Part shown: positions 36,497 through 50,000 of the stretch, piece after piece
How positions within the stretch are numbered: the stretch's first letter is position 1
How the letters are laid out: the number at the start of each line of letters is the position of its first letter
Origin: Parus major
Taxonomy: Eukaryota; Chordata; Aves; Passeriformes; Paridae
Assembly: GCF_001522545.3 (NCBI RefSeq)
Contig: NC_031774.1
Location: 19,186,749-19,250,748 of the forward strand
Length of the DNA stretch: 64,000 nt
Direction of reading: 5' to 3'
Notes under the pieces: model-generated
What the model saw: the letters and a program-made list of their open reading frames with translations, nothing else
Told to the model about the DNA's origin: nothing
Database searches by the model: none
Made by a program: the position numbers and the translations under genes

Positions 36497-37464
36497 TTGT
36501 TGTGTTACTCTTATGCATAACCACCCATTTCACTTCTTAGCCACGTCTGCCATATTGCCCAACATGGGCCTGCTTTCTCAGAGTTTTTAATTTTCATGTA
36601 TAAAATGTTTATGAATTTTGATGGTAAAAATGTTTATGAGTAATTTACCATGCATGCAGGTGTATTTGAAATGGCTTATTGTGTCTGTCTGTACCATCTG
36701 CAGAATAAGTCACTAGACTTTTCAATTATCCTCATGGGAAAGGATGCTTTGAAGCCTTTAGTTTGTTCTAATCAATGCATCTGCCAATGCCACATAAACT
36801 GCATACTGAAGGTAAAAAAACCCCAACTTTGTAAATATGTTAGCTTTTAACTACAGCTAGAAGTTAAACATTTGGATCAATGACACACTAATTAATACTG
36901 AAATTCTGTGCCCTTCTTTAGGAAGTACAATGTTAATGACATCAGCTCTGGCCCAAAGGGAATCTTCCATTTCAGCCAGAATAAGTACAAAAAACTGCTG
37001 GCAGCCCTTCCCTTAGATTTCAGTTATGTGAAAGCCTCTCGTTAGCATCTTTGATTCTAAGATAAGTGACTGTGAAAAATGACATTATGAGGCTCTTCAT
37101 AGCTGCCATTGTTCTTCATCTCAGATCAGTTTACATTTCAAAAGCTGATTTTCCCCTCCATGTCCTCAGAGTACAGTATCTTGGGATTCCAGCTGCAAAA
37201 ATGGAATGTCCCAATGTAATGAGACTAGATCCTGCAGAAAACCAAAATGGAAAGCATTATTTTTCCCTAATCAGCAGTACAATAAAATGCACAATATTTT
37301 GAAAACATTAATATTTTTGCCAAGTGATTGAAGTTATGATCATTTTAATAGCCAAGAGATATGAGTTCTGTCAAGCATTCACAGTACTTTAGCAATCTTC
37401 TCTTAGAAACAGAAAGTAAGAGTTGTAATTAGAAGAAAAATTATCTAGTGCAACCATAATATGT

Positions 37465-37465
<1 letters not shown>

Positions 37466-37497
<32 letters not shown>
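37466..37497. repeat. (TAA)n microsatellite
   Basis: About ten uninterrupted TAA units. Simple-sequence repeat with no sign of function. Confidence 0.95.
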
Positions 37498-37499
<2 letters not shown>

Positions 37500-40051
37500 G
37501 AGAGATTTTTATTTATTAGAGGACATATTTACAAATCCTGAAGTGGTTATTTTATTGCTATCTCTGTTAGATGGAGATTCCTTCTGCAAACAGTTGCATC
37601 AGCTGCAGAGATTGCTCCCGGTTCTACTTAAGAAAAAAGAAATAAAATGAGTATTTCAGGCAGCCAGACAGGTTAGGATAAACACCATATGAAAGTGCTT
37701 TGGGCTAACTTGAGTGACTGTGCCTGAAGGACAGAACCCATTTATAGAGAGTGATGAATAGCTTGTGGTGGAGGAAAGTGTATAATATCTCCAGCTGGCA
37801 CAGCAAGAATCAGAAAAGGAAGTATGCCTGCAGCCTAAGTCACAGAAATGTGGGAAAAGGATGCTGGGGAGGAATGTTTCTCACTTTCACCATTGTATGC
37901 ATTATATCTATGCAAGAGGTATAAAAATACAAGCAAACTTACCTACTGATGATAATAATGTCTGAAGTTATGCATTAAAAGTTCTCTCAAATAAGAGAGA
38001 ATTAGGTTCACCTTTCCCCTCTTCCAACAAAACAGGAGGTTATAGTGAAATGTTTCCAACCTTGGCTAAACTGTTTAACATGCTGAATGATAAGAAATGC
38101 ATTGCCTTATTTACAAAGCATATTTAGGTCATGCTCTGCATGAGGACTAATCTCATAGAACAGCTAATGTATGATGTGCTTCTCCTCTCTCCTTCCATCG
38201 ATACTAGAAACAAAACAAAACAAAAAACCCCCATAAATTCAGAAAAAGAATGAGGGATGAAAATGCATCCTAACAATGAAATGTGGTCTTACTAAAGTCA
38301 CATTAGTAGAGTTGGAAGAAAATAAAGATGTTTTTCATGTTCCTTGCAGAGTGGGCTTTTACAGAGTACACTTTACAAACTAGTTCATACAGACTGTGCA
38401 TAAACATGTTAGACTTAAAAAAATTTATATGCATATAATGCCATTGTGGCTGTTTTAATTCTGACCATATCAGTTCTATACATAAAATTTTCTTCATATA
38501 TAACCAGGAAAAGGAAAATTTCTTTTACACAACAGAACATCTGCTTCAGGGTACAAATTTTGACATATTGACAGATTTTAGGCTGTAATATTCTATGGAG
38601 AAGAAAAAAATAATCCTCCTGGGTATTAAATGTTTCAAGCAGTAGCTTAAATATGCTGGAAGTATGTTGTACTTATTTTCAACTCAGAGCTAGCATCCAA
38701 GAAGTTTATATATTTCTGAAAAAGATCAGCAGAGTTGATACTTTTTTATTTTAGGTTTACTTTAAGGATGCAAATAACTGTTTTGTTTTAGAGAGATTAT
38801 ATGGTAGCACCAGCAGCATAACTTTAAATGGGACTCTGTCAAGGCTGGAAAACACAGAATTAAGAAAATTTGTGCAAGGAACTGTGGTTCCTTGAACTTC
38901 TTCATTGCTACTCTTTGCATTCCTTGTTCCTGGGCAGAGTAGTTTCCTTTTGCCCGACAGCTTTCCAGTATACTAAATGGATTTAGTGACAAGGGACTCC
39001 AAAAATCTGTAATATAAATGCTGCAGGGATATTTAAATTACATAAGTTATTCAAAGCCTTTTCAAAGCCTGGAACATCTTAAAGCTATCCTAGTCCATCT
39101 TTCCTGCTGAGATACCATTTCAGATAATTGGATCTCCTGCTATGTGCAGAAGTCAGGTGCAGATAACACCCAGCTTTATGTATCTAGAAGTAAGAAGAGA
39201 TCTTCTGTCATGCAGATGTCAAATTGTTAAAAAAAAAAGAAAATAAAAAGAGAGAAAAATAAAAGAAATAATAAAACCAAAAGACCAGCTGACCTGGTCT
39301 TTCCATGCACAAAGAAGTCTGAAATATTTTTTCTTACATGAAAAGACATTTCAAGGATATTCTGTAAAACTTCAGGTGCCAGGTTGCAATCACAAAGTCA
39401 TGTTAGTTTCATCAGTGTTCCAAGATGGGTAAAAAATAGCAGGAAGAAATGTTTTCTGTCATCTTTGGCTTGCTGGATCACATTGTTCTTTCCAGCTGGA
39501 CCAAGCCTTAGTAATTCATGTGATCTAAAGGTTACTCAGCACCAGTTTGATGCTGAAAATGGTGGGAGAAAAGGCAATGATCCTTCTGCATTAACATATG
39601 CATCCTTTAAAAAATGAAAACAAAATATGTGTGAGTGGGTTGTACAGACAAAGGACATGTAGCTAGAGTAATGGCAAGGGATTTTCAGTCATTTTGGGTA
39701 GGGAAGACTGTTGACCTACAAGTGCCATATACAAGGAAAGGGACCTTTACTCCTCCCATTGAGATCCCTGCACTAAACTCTTCCCTAAGTAAGTGGCAGC
39801 TTATCACTGAGGCTGCTGATCCTGCTGGGTTATGAAGTACCAAATGTTCTTGAGGTCTATCTGGATTTGGAATGTAAAATGAAAATGGCACCAGTCCTTC
39901 TCTTGCTCTATTAAGTGCAGTGAGCCCTTGAAGGCCCTAATTAACCAAATGTCACAATAAGCAGTTTTATATTTTTGCTTAAACTTGACAATTGCTTAAG
40001 CCAAGGTATAAAAAATGGTTAAACAATCAAAGAAACTTTATTACAGAAAAA

Positions 40052-40215
40052 TGTTGTGGTGGTTTGGGCTGGGGGAGTTAGTTTTCCTCATAGTGGCTGC
40101 TACGTGGCTGTGTCAGGGATTTGTATTCACCACAGGGTTGATGTTTTTGTCTTTTGTAACACTTTTATTTCAAACATACATTCGAACAGTTGAGGCCTGA
40201 ATTTCTCCCCACATC
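40052..40215 (+). mobile_element. LTR-like fragment, avian endogenous retrovirus
   Basis: The segment starts TGTTGTGGTGGTTTGGGCTG and continues GTTTTCCTCATAGTGGCTGC. From memory this resembles the 5' end of LTRs of songbird endogenous retroviruses of the ERVL type, which begin TG and share the TGGTTTGGGCTGG block. Only about 160 bases can be followed, no internal region or second LTR is adjacent, and the right boundary is approximate. It is probably a truncated solo LTR. Family assignment needs a repeat-library comparison. Confidence 0.45.
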
Positions 40216-43020
40216 ATCTATGCATGTGAATATTACTCAGTTTGTATGTAAATAATTCAATAAATGCATATTTGATGGGGGAAAAAGCAAGGAGCATTAC
40301 AGTGAGCAAGATATATTAGATTAAGAAATGAAGCTGTGCAGCAGACATTCATATTAATACTATGAAATGTATTGTATGTATACATGTTTAGGTATTGAAA
40401 GGATCCTGAAGCCAATCTAAGTTTTCTCTGTTTTTCATATAATCTTGGTAATTTATTAGAAATATATTCCATCCTCCTTTGTGCCTCCAAGAATGCCTTT
40501 ATTTTGGTCTAAGTTATTTGCCACCAGTAGTAGTACAAATAGTACCTGATCGTAACTCATTACCTGAAGACTTCATGGGACTTGTAAAGTTCCACAAAGT
40601 TTAAATAGCTCTTATTCCTAAGCCACTTGATATTCCTTTTCCATTGAAATATAATGATTTCAAAATCTGGCTAAATACATGAAAAAAAAATACATCAACA
40701 TCTATTAAATAAAAAAGGAAACACCTCTGGTTTGGGCAGTCTGAGTCTGGCTCTAGAATTCTAAGTGATAACATATCATACCATTGGAGTGATAACACAT
40801 GGGTGATGCAAAATGCTCTCCAGAGACATCTAATTCCTTCTAATTTAAGATATTAAACTTAAGAGGCTTGAAAATTCCCATGGTGCCTGAACAACCTTTA
40901 GGTATCTTTCAGCTTTTGAAGAAAAAGTGTTGTCTCCATGATGAAAAAAGGAACTGATACAGATTCATTTTCTGTTGTTGTCATAGATCTAATAGATCAC
41001 AGAATAGTTATTTGTCCGTATGACACTTGCCATTTTATCTAACTTCATTAATAGTTTATGCAAATATTTATAAATTAGCAAATAAAAAGACTGCCACAGA
41101 AAAATAAAAAAACATTATTAATTTTTTAATGTTTTTGTGATTATTGTGTACTTTTTAGAATAAATATATCCTCTTCTACGCAGAGGCATAACTTCCTGCT
41201 GCTCTTTATTGCTTGATCTTACAACCTCTTGTGAGACAACAAAGAGTTTAGGAGTACAGTTTGAATGAGCACAATTTCAGAGTCAGGTTTCTTTTTTACT
41301 GCTTCACATGAACGAACAATCAATCAAATTAGAGTCTAGTTCTGAAATTTGAAAACAAAATAGTTACTCTCTCTGTGGTTGCCTTTTATTTTAAAAGACT
41401 CCAGCACAACAGAGAGCATTTTTCACTGTTAATGCTTAGTCCTGGCCTAATTTGTTTTCCCTTTAATAAAAGAATGAGTGGCAACTGAGGTTTCCTTTTC
41501 ACTTGCAGTGGAACCCAATCAGAACATTACAAGTAACATTAACAGAGGATAATAATTTCTCATCTATTGATGACCTTTAAAGAGAATTGTAGTTATTACC
41601 TTAGAAAATTCACTAATCTATTACCTGTCTCTTCATTGAATTTCAATGCCTTTACCTAGGAGAAATATATTTGCTTGGCTTCAAAACAGAGAAATAGGAT
41701 TTTATTATTATAATGGCTGCAGGCAGTGAATCCAATTCAAAATTTTTCACATTATATGGGATTTTTGAAGATGATGATGGTTACTAGACCAGGCAGTTCA
41801 CTGCAGAGAATAGAATGAGTTTATATTTAAGGGCTAAATTATTTATAAAGGGTATTTACTCAGGTCTAGCAGAGTTTCATTAAGCTTGCTGGATAGCAAT
41901 GGAAGCTTTTGTTGGTGGTGAAGTCCTCTACATTGTAAGCAAAAAGATGGATATTGAGATGTGAAAAAATTTTTGGACATACGCCCTTTGCAGAAGTAAA
42001 AGTCAAACAAGTCGATCTTTGGTGCTGCAAAACTCAGTGGCAGAATTAGTTTTGTCATTTTCTGATCCCAGGCACTTCCAAATGTCTTTTGTGTCATCAT
42101 CTTGGTCCCAGTGCTCTGACAATAGGCACAGAAGTTCCAAATTCTTTATGGTATTAGAAGCAGGGAAGTTTTACATTGCAGTTAACTCCTTTTTGACATT
42201 CCTGTGCTCCAGCATTTTCTGTAGTTGAGTATTTTCCTGAGTTGTTTAACCATTACTGAGCTACCTGTTCCTCAGCTCAACTCTCACATAATGGCTGGTG
42301 TTGCTATTCCTAAATGGACACAACTAGGAACACTTAGCCATAATTAAAAAGGAAAGATGTAATCCTATGAAGGAAAACTTCTTGAAGTTAGATTATTTTA
42401 TTCACCTCAGATTATCTTGCTCATTATACAAATTGTATCATTACTATAAACTGGTTTAGTGCATCTTATGACAAATGACATACATATAGAATCCAACAAA
42501 TATTTATACCACTGATAAATGCAACTCTCTGGTGCTAGTCTTCAAATTGAGAGTTACAGGTTAGAAGAATTTTAATTGTCCCCAACATGTCATAAAAACT
42601 ATTGTCTCAGTGGGCAATAATATTTAAGAAATAGTATATACCATCAGATATCAAGAAGCAGGTGGAAAATGTAATTTAATATACATTTATTTAATATAAA
42701 TTCTTAACATGACTATGCTATTAGTGCTGTGTTTTATTCTAGCGAAATCAGAAACTATAGATAGGGGAAATGAAAATAACCAAGAGAACAAAGAAACCTT
42801 ACAAAGAGAGCCTAAAATCCTGGGATCCTTCAAAAGTCTGGAGACCAGGAGGGCAAGGAAGGCTATGACTGAGTTCACAGTCATGAAGGGCTGCTGTGTT
42901 GAATACAGAGTGGCTAGAACAAGTGCCACCAACTTACAACTAAAAGAGACCTGATGAAGATTTATTTCAAACACATAAAATGTAGTAATAGGTAGAAAGT
43001 GTATTTCTATCTTTTGTCTT

Positions 43021-43093
43021 CCATCCATCCATCCATCCATCCATCCATCCATCCATCCATCCATCCATCCATCCATCCATCCATCCATCCATC
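43021..43093. repeat. (CCAT)n microsatellite, about 18 units
   Basis: Seventy-three bases of perfect CCAT/ATGG tetranucleotide repeat without interruption. The purity and length suggest a recently expanded and probably polymorphic locus. Confidence 0.98.
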
Positions 43094-43507
43094 TTTAATT
43101 ACTGTCTTTTTTCATGGTGGCTAATGGGCTGATGGAATTTTCCAGCACAGAAACTTGTGGAAGCAGGGAATATTGTCAGGTTCGGAAAAGAATCAGGTCA
43201 ATTAGTTTAATGACTGAATAAAAGGGAATAGGCAGGACACATCTTACAGGCTTATGTTCTCAGCCTCAGTAGCGGCTCTGGTGGCTTTAGTCAGAGCAGG
43301 ATAATTGGTCAGGTTGAGCCAATCCATTTCTAAAACTTTTAAAGGCATTATTCTGCTGAAGTTGCTCATTTGTATGTTTGTTAAAGAGTTTCCTCTTCTA
43401 ATTCTCAATTACTCATAGAAACTTCGTGGTCTATCTCTTCCTATATTTTTACCCTAGTTCTTAAGGGAATGGGACTGAAGTTACACTGAAACCTCCAGAC
43501 TAAACTG

Positions 43508-43545
43508 TAATATTTTTATGAATGCTTATATTCATAAAAATATTA
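43508..43545. repeat. Perfect 16-bp inverted repeat, 6-base loop
   Basis: The arm TAATATTTTTATGAAT (43508-43523) is exactly complementary to 43530-43545, with the loop GCTTAT between. A further G-T wobble pair is possible at the base. The stem is AT-rich; a cruciform is plausible. No transcript evidence and no T tail. Confidence 0.8.
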
Positions 43546-45399
43546 TTAAACATATTATAATTTTGAATATTCAAATATACACACTTTGGATTACTCACAG
43601 AAGTGGTACAGTCAATTGAATGCTATATGCAAGTAAAACTCATGCTTCTCTAAAAAAAAGCTTAGCTACATTGGTGTTCTTGGGAATAAATTGTGAGGAC
43701 AAAAGGCACCAGTTTGGTACACAGTCTTTTCACAAGGTTATCATGGATTTTCACAGGCACCTCCTCTCTGCAAACCTGGTTTCTCAAATATAGAGTAGTG
43801 TGCACATTGAGAATGATTTGCCAGAGGTTGAACTAAGAGATTTAAATTGCAGGCTCCCAGTTAACCTTGATCAGCACTATTTAAAACAACCCAAAACTAA
43901 TCTGCCCCAGATGTTGTAACCTCACGGTTAATGAGGCTTATTTTGAATCTGATGAGAATTTTCTTTTCAGGGCTAGCCTAAGTTCAACAAATCATGGCAA
44001 AAACTATTTGAAACAGCACACTTAGGGACCTTTGCCCTGTCTCCTTTAATCAAGCTTTGCAGACTGAAGCAGTTTCAATATGGTCCAGCATTGTTTTTGG
44101 GTTATTGCTTTGGCAATAGTCCACATTTCTTTAACAATTTGGAACACAATGTAACAATCTCACACCCAGAATAGTATTAAAGGCTTTGTGCATATGAACC
44201 ACAGCAAGAAGTCAAAGCATGTAGAAGAAAACAGGACTGGGGTGTCATGGTCAAAATAAGGTTATTGCAGAAAAAAACCACATCATTTTCACTCCAAATC
44301 TTGGGTGTAAAAGAGAGAGATTAATCTGAGGTTTCATCCTCAAATTCCATGTATCATTTCTGTCAGCAGAGCACAGTAATGTGAGTAACTGCTCACATCC
44401 AATTCTCCAGGTCACAAGCAGGGAATGTTCTTTATTTAAGAATGTTTTTTCTTGTGATGTAAATTGCCTACACTGGTGTTTGCATGACTCACAGGAAGCC
44501 ACACAGAAATGTGCTGACCACCCTGCCTCTTGGCATCTAAGATTTCCTTCAGTGTGTTCAGAACATCTCGACATAATTTGCTTCTTCAGCTCTCAAGTGG
44601 TTTTCTAAACTGCTGTATATATCTTATTCACATGCCAGAGAAAGAAGATATTGTTTATATACAGCACATAAAGTTGGTGGATTCCTCTAGACTGTAAAGA
44701 GACTATTTTTTTATCCTTCAAATGTTGCTGTGTGATAGGTAGGCTGGCAGTTCAGATACTTCACATTACAAATCATTACCTTCAAAGACACAGTAGCTGG
44801 GCAACTCAAAATTTAATGAATTGATCAAGTTTAGAAAGAGTCTTGGCTGAAATTCTCCACGCAACATGTTGAGAATGTTTCAACACTCCAGAAATGGAGC
44901 AGCATTTTCTAACAATTTAGGGGCTATTTACTAATACTTAAAGCTGTTTATTTAAGAAACCATGGCATCTCCTGAACATCCAGCCCATGAAAAAATCTGA
45001 GACGTTTGCCTTCTGCATGAGAAGAGTCGGGTGTGTTCTTTTAAATATTACTGGTTTTTACAATGGAGAAGTGTGAAGAATTTTGCAGTTTGAATTCTCT
45101 ATGGCTTCTTGCTTCTTGTCTCAAACCCCATATTTTTCTTAGAGCTTCTCTGTGTCACAAAATTGGGATCCTTCATGGAGAAATTATACTTCCCATTTGA
45201 CAGTCAGTCATTGACAGAAGAGTAATCCACCCTTTTGGAAATATTCCCAAAGATTTCATAGGTAATAACAGCAAATATTATATAAACATTGAAGTTATGT
45301 CAAAATTGTTTATCTGAAATATTTCAAATGCCCTAAAATAGATCCAATACTTTTCCTGGGCTTGCACAGGGAAATTCACACAGACACACGTGGTAGGTG

Positions 45400-45565
45400 A
45401 CATAAAATACAGAATCTGGCTTTTAAGGAACCTTTACAATCACCCAATTCCAACCAGCCATGCCATGGGCAGGGAGACCTTCCCCTGGACCAGGTTGCTC
45501 AGAGTTCTGTCCAACCTGGCCTTGAACACTTCTGGGGATGAGGGAATCTACAGTTTCTCTGGTCA
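45400..45565 (-). mobile_element. CR1 LINE fragment, antisense
   Basis: Read on the plus strand it gives AATTCCAACCAGCCATGCCA, GGACCAGGTTGCTCAGAG, CAACCTGGCCTTGAACACTT and GGGATGAGGGAATCTACAG. This is the reverse complement of the 3' untranslated part of avian CR1 elements. The terminal ATTCTATG repeats are lost or degenerate, and it is 5'-truncated at about 45565. Non-coding. Confidence 0.88.
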
Positions 45566-45897
45566 GATACAGACAGTGTGTTTGATTAATTAAAAATACT
45601 TCATTAACACAAAACTCCACCAATGTCTCTGCCTAAAGATCTACTGTGAAGTGTGAAAATTACTCAGTAACATATATTAGGTTGTAGGGTACTACTTGAA
45701 AAGTTGCTTTCTTGCAGCTTTTTTACATAGGATGAAGTACAGTAGGATTACCACTAAGGCTATTGCGACATTTTAACAATATCTGACAAGTCCACGTGAG
45801 CTTAATGCAATGTTCTAAGAAGCTAATACTCCTTTTCTTCTCTCTGCTTGCTTTACAGCTTCCTGGTATTGATAAAAATGTGACTGTTGCTTTGCAG

Positions 45898-46078
45898 ACT
45901 TCCCTTCATCAGGCACAGATAGAATTTCTTTTGCATGTGCCAAAGTAGCTGCCTATGCTGCCTCTTATGATCTTGTTGAATGGAGTGATACATCAGTTGT
46001 ACAAGAAAAGCAAAAATATGCCTTATTCATACCAAACAGTGGTCTGACAAGATTTGACAGCAAAGATTCGAAGGCAAG
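45898..46078 (+). other. Candidate exon (unidentified)
   Basis: An open frame runs from about 45881 to the TGA at 46086. It is preceded by an acceptor-like TGACTGTTGCTTTGCAG ending at 45897 and carries a weak donor-like AAG/GTGCAC at 46078. The reading includes DFPSSGTDRISFACAKVAAY and YALFIPNSGLTRFDSKDSK, with a protein-like composition. No family is recognised and there is no in-frame ATG. It directly borders an antisense LTR-like segment, so it could also be flanking non-coding DNA. Low confidence. Confidence 0.15.
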
Positions 46079-46109
46079 GTGCACTTGAGTATTTACTGTG
46101 TAGAGGGCA

Positions 46110-46480
46110 AAGTCAGATAAAACTGGGGGTCAGGAAGACCCTCCTACTGAGTCACAAGGTTCAGAAAGATTTCCCCTTGCTTTCTAAACTTCTCCGACAG
46201 AAGTCTAGGTGCAGCTGGATCCAATCCTAGTCCCAAACTTGGTCAACATTTTTATCTGTGGGATTATAAATGTGTATAGAAAATCCTTTATATCACCTAG
46301 GTATGACTTCAAAGCCTAGCATGCTGTCAATCTGAGGATTTTTTATGGCAAGGAATCTCTCAGCCCCCAGGAGTGACCTTGGGAGGAGCCCCTACTCGAG
46401 GTAGGTCCTGGCATGCAGCCTGCTGATGTGCAGGAGAGCTCAGCAGGCCCTGGGCTGTCTTACTATAAAGTAAGATGATA
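46110..46480 (-). mobile_element. LTR-like element, antisense
   Basis: Read on the minus strand, the segment has the order expected of a retroviral LTR: a GC-richer U3 part (plus coordinates about 46350-46470), a TATA-like CATAAAAAAT near 46347, a diverged poly-A signal (GATAAA, near 46255) and a U5-like part with CAGCTGCACCTAGACTTCTG. Its U3 part resembles part of the element near 53.76 kb (TCTCTC..GCC..AGGAG.GACCTTG.GA.GAG on the plus strand). No retroviral genes flank it. Boundaries are approximate; probably a solo LTR. Confidence 0.42.
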
Positions 46481-46997
46481 TGTGTATTTGCACACCAGTA
46501 AAGTGCTCAGGTCAGCATCCCAGACAGCCCTTGGCTACCATGTTGTCATCCATCCCCCAAAACCACCCAGAGTAAGCTGGAAGCAACAACCACAATCCAC
46601 ACTGGTGGCTATGGAAGGTGGGATGGTGGGAGAAAGCACATCACAGGTATGCCTAGAGATATATTTACCTGTTTGAGTCTGAAACCTTGCAGGAGAAGAA
46701 ATTTCCTTTTCTTCTATGACAGCAACTGTATGAATCTGAAAGTCACAAATTATTGGCATGTGGTGGTTTATTATGGCAGCAATTTAAAAACATGGATTCA
46801 GTTTATCAAAAAAACATATCTGTCTCAAAAAAAAGGCTTTGCTATCCACAAGGACCATTTCAGAAAGTTATTCCACAGTTATTCCACATATGACATAGAT
46901 GCACGTGTCATAATACATCTTATGTACTCATAATGTCTGCTGTAGAATTGTGCTGTCAGCATGCCTTTGCATAATTAAACAGCAGCAGCACAGAGAT

Positions 46998-47020
46998 CTA
47001 CAACATTGAAAATGTTGTAG
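46998..47020. repeat. Perfect 10-bp inverted repeat, 3-base loop
   Basis: CTACAACATT and AATGTTGTAG are exact complements around the loop GAA. Its small size and the absence of a T run leave its function unknown. Confidence 0.7.
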
Positions 47021-50000
47021 CCAGCAGTTATATTAATGCATTATATGGGAAAAATCTATTCACTATTATCACTTTTATACTACTCTAATGTTTGATTATA
47101 TTCCCAGAGAAAAGACTAAAATTAATTTGGAACCAGACAGAACTCACAGCCTTCCACAACAATGAACCTTTTAGCTTCTCAAAGGAAAAATGTTAAATAT
47201 TTTCTTCAGTTATTGTGTCTAAGCTAAATAAGAATTAATTTTGTAAAACAGTTTTATTGTCATTTATCAGGCACATAATTAATAGATATTTTTACACAGG
47301 TGTAATTCAGAAAACACTTAATTGTGTTTCACACAACACAAAGCCTATTACATCTACACTGAATCTTTTCATGATGCAGTTAATTTAAAACATCACTGCA
47401 TTTATTCTTTCTGTAGAAACTGATTTTATGCATTCTATTTAGAAGAATTGAATTAGAAGGCCCTATATGTGCAGCTCATATAAGAAATGTCCTGCGGGAA
47501 ATACACTGCATAGCTGGTTTTCCACTAGATGCTACTTTAGTTTTGTAAAATATTTATGATGACACATCTTCATTTTGAATTTTTTTTTATAACTGGAATC
47601 TGAAGCCTTATCTTAGATCTGGATGCAGCACATAAGTTAAAAAGTGTTTTTTGGGGGTTGTGTATGTGTGGGTGTCGGTCTAAACCCCCAAGATTTACTA
47701 TGGTAAAAGAGTAGCAGGCCAGGCAAATGATACTTGCTGTGTCCTTTGAATGAAAGGAAGGAAGGACCTCAGACCCTTGTGGCCTGAGCAGATTACTCCT
47801 TAAAGTCGGCAGAAGCAAAGATGTCAGCTCATCCAACAATGACTTTGCTATAGGGAACTTAAAATTTTACAGAACCAGTCCCTCATTCCTACCCCAGATG
47901 ATCCACTGCAGGTTTTTCTGCCTCAGTACAGTTTCAGGTGACTCTGTCTGTCTTACCAGGAATGACACTGAGTGTTGTGTGCCAGCTCTCGTGTTCAGAT
48001 CTTCACCTTAGAATGTGTTTCGTGAATTATTTTCAAAAATGGTTTCAAAATTAATGACACTGTATGTTCCACTGGTTTCTTTATATCTTTGCGGCTGAGA
48101 TCTCACAAGTCAGAGGAAACCTTGATGTCTAAATGGAGCCGTAGAGAACAGTAAAAGAACTCAAAGTCCTCAAAATCTCTTTATAAGGAGAGATTATGCT
48201 TAGGCTAATGTATGCCTGAGCCAAGATGGGTAACATTTGTGATATTTTAAAGATGGAAAATGCAGGAGTAACAGGAATTATTACATGTGACATAAAGGCA
48301 TAGGGAAGAGAATAAAAACAAGCTGCTTAAATAGACCAGGGAAAAGTTAAAATTCTCATGATTTTAAAATGAACGTTGTTGTTATGCCTACTCAAAACGT
48401 ATTGCAGAATTATAGAACTGAAACATGGATCATTCAGATGGTGTCAGGAACATCTGTTTGGAATTTTTGTAGTCCAAAGCGTCCCTTCACATGCAGTAAG
48501 CTGAATATCTTCATCACAAGCAAGTTTGTGCACTAATATTACATCCACACTACATCTTAAAATCATTCAATATTTACTATTTTAAAGAAGATATATTTTT
48601 AATCAGAATTATGACTGCATATTTTATTTCTTAGATGCCTTGTCCAATATAAAAATAAAATGTTTTTATTTACTTATATATAATATAGAATACTTATTAC
48701 AAACAGTAAAAGCAATCTAAGAGTACTCTGGCTGACAAAACAATAAAAGTCATTAAAAGTGCACATATATCTTTCAGCACAGGATTCCAAGGTACTTTGA
48801 TGTATAAACATACTACTGAGAAAGCACAAAAGATATGCTGGGCCAGCAACACTGCTATCATTTTTCAGGATAGGAAGTAATTAATAACTTCTTTAATTGA
48901 AAGCACGGAAAACATTTGGGAGAGAGAATATAATTATCTAGCTTGGAATTTAGCCAGTGAGCTAGCATTGGTACACCCTTGCTGTTATGAAAAGTGCCAT
49001 GGGATTGTCTGTAACCTAACTTCAGTTTCATCTCTTATGGAAAGACAAAATTCAGTGTCCTCTTCTAACTTCTAGGAAAATGCTGGGAGACTTTAAATTC
49101 AGGTCAGGCCACAGAAGAAGTTTCTGTTGGTAGCAAGACATGCTTAATAATGTCCAAAAGACAAAAAGCAATGGATCATCAAGATAAGAACTTGCTAGAT
49201 GCATTAATTCTTTTTGTCTGTATTTCAGTTTAGTATCTGTCAACACCAGTAACTGTCTCTTTGGAAACCTACTCAAATCAGAAAGATCTCTTTTTACTTT
49301 TCTAGTGGTCTTAATGCACACCAAGACATTAAATAAAAGTAACGACTGTGATGAATTCTTTCTTGTCTTTCCATGTGTAGTTTAGAGCCTTCTGTCACTG
49401 TCATGATGAACATTTTTGATACTGTAATTGTCTCAGAAGCACTGTGTTTCACATCATCTTCTGGCATTAGACCCTGCATTGTTTGCCTGAGAGCTGACTT
49501 TTTAATTTAACAATATGAATATGAATGCTTTTGTTTTTAAGAAGACCAGAATATGAAGTGCTTGGCTGGCTGTGAAAGGCACATCTTTTCCCAAACTGGT
49601 GAAACAGATGTTTTCACAGGTTGTCATATTTTGCATTTTTTGCTCCTCTGTCAGTAATGTTGTGATCTCTGATCCCATCCATATGGATGGTGGAGAAGCT
49701 TGGTCCCAATGCCTGTGGAAAATTGCATGTACGCCATCAAAATCAGTGTAAAAACAAGAACTCCAGGTTCTCACACCAAATTTTAAATTAAGAAATCAGG
49801 CAAAAAAGTGTTTATGGATAAGTCTTTGCTTTTTGTGAAAGAGAAAGAAATACTAAAAAATGTGCTGAGGGATCCTCTGTGTCAGTGCATGTCCTCAGTG
49901 CAAAGCAGTGTAAAAATCAGGAACTAGACAGTAAAGTGAAAATAGGAGTACTCATACCATGGTACCATGGTGCTTCTTTAGTCTTGGCAGGAAAGTTTTT

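Larger units (their letters stand above)
35883..40051. other. AT-rich non-coding stretch
   Basis: No gene recognised. It includes adjacent small hairpins at 36455-36496, the ATA microsatellite at 37466-37497, an AAAAC-type run near 38208-38228 and an A-rich tract near 39229-39275. Open frames are short. Confidence 0.6.
40216..45399. other. AT-rich non-coding stretch
   Basis: No gene is recognisable. It contains the CCAT microsatellite (43021-43093), a perfect 16-base inverted repeat (43508-43545) and many short AT tracts. A 133-codon minus-strand frame at 42687-43088 begins inside the CCAT repeat as repeated MDGW and is not believable as a gene. Confidence 0.6.

Noticed and set aside
42687..43088. 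Minus-strand 133-codon frame starting with repeated MDGW
   Set aside because: The start lies in the CCAT microsatellite and the rest has no recognisable motif.
43021..43093. CRISPR-like regular repeat
   Set aside because: It is a plain tetranucleotide microsatellite without spacers, in a vertebrate-type sequence.
49502..49774. Minus-strand 90-codon frame with a protein-like middle part
   Set aside because: No convincing donor, no recognised motif, and a chance-level length.
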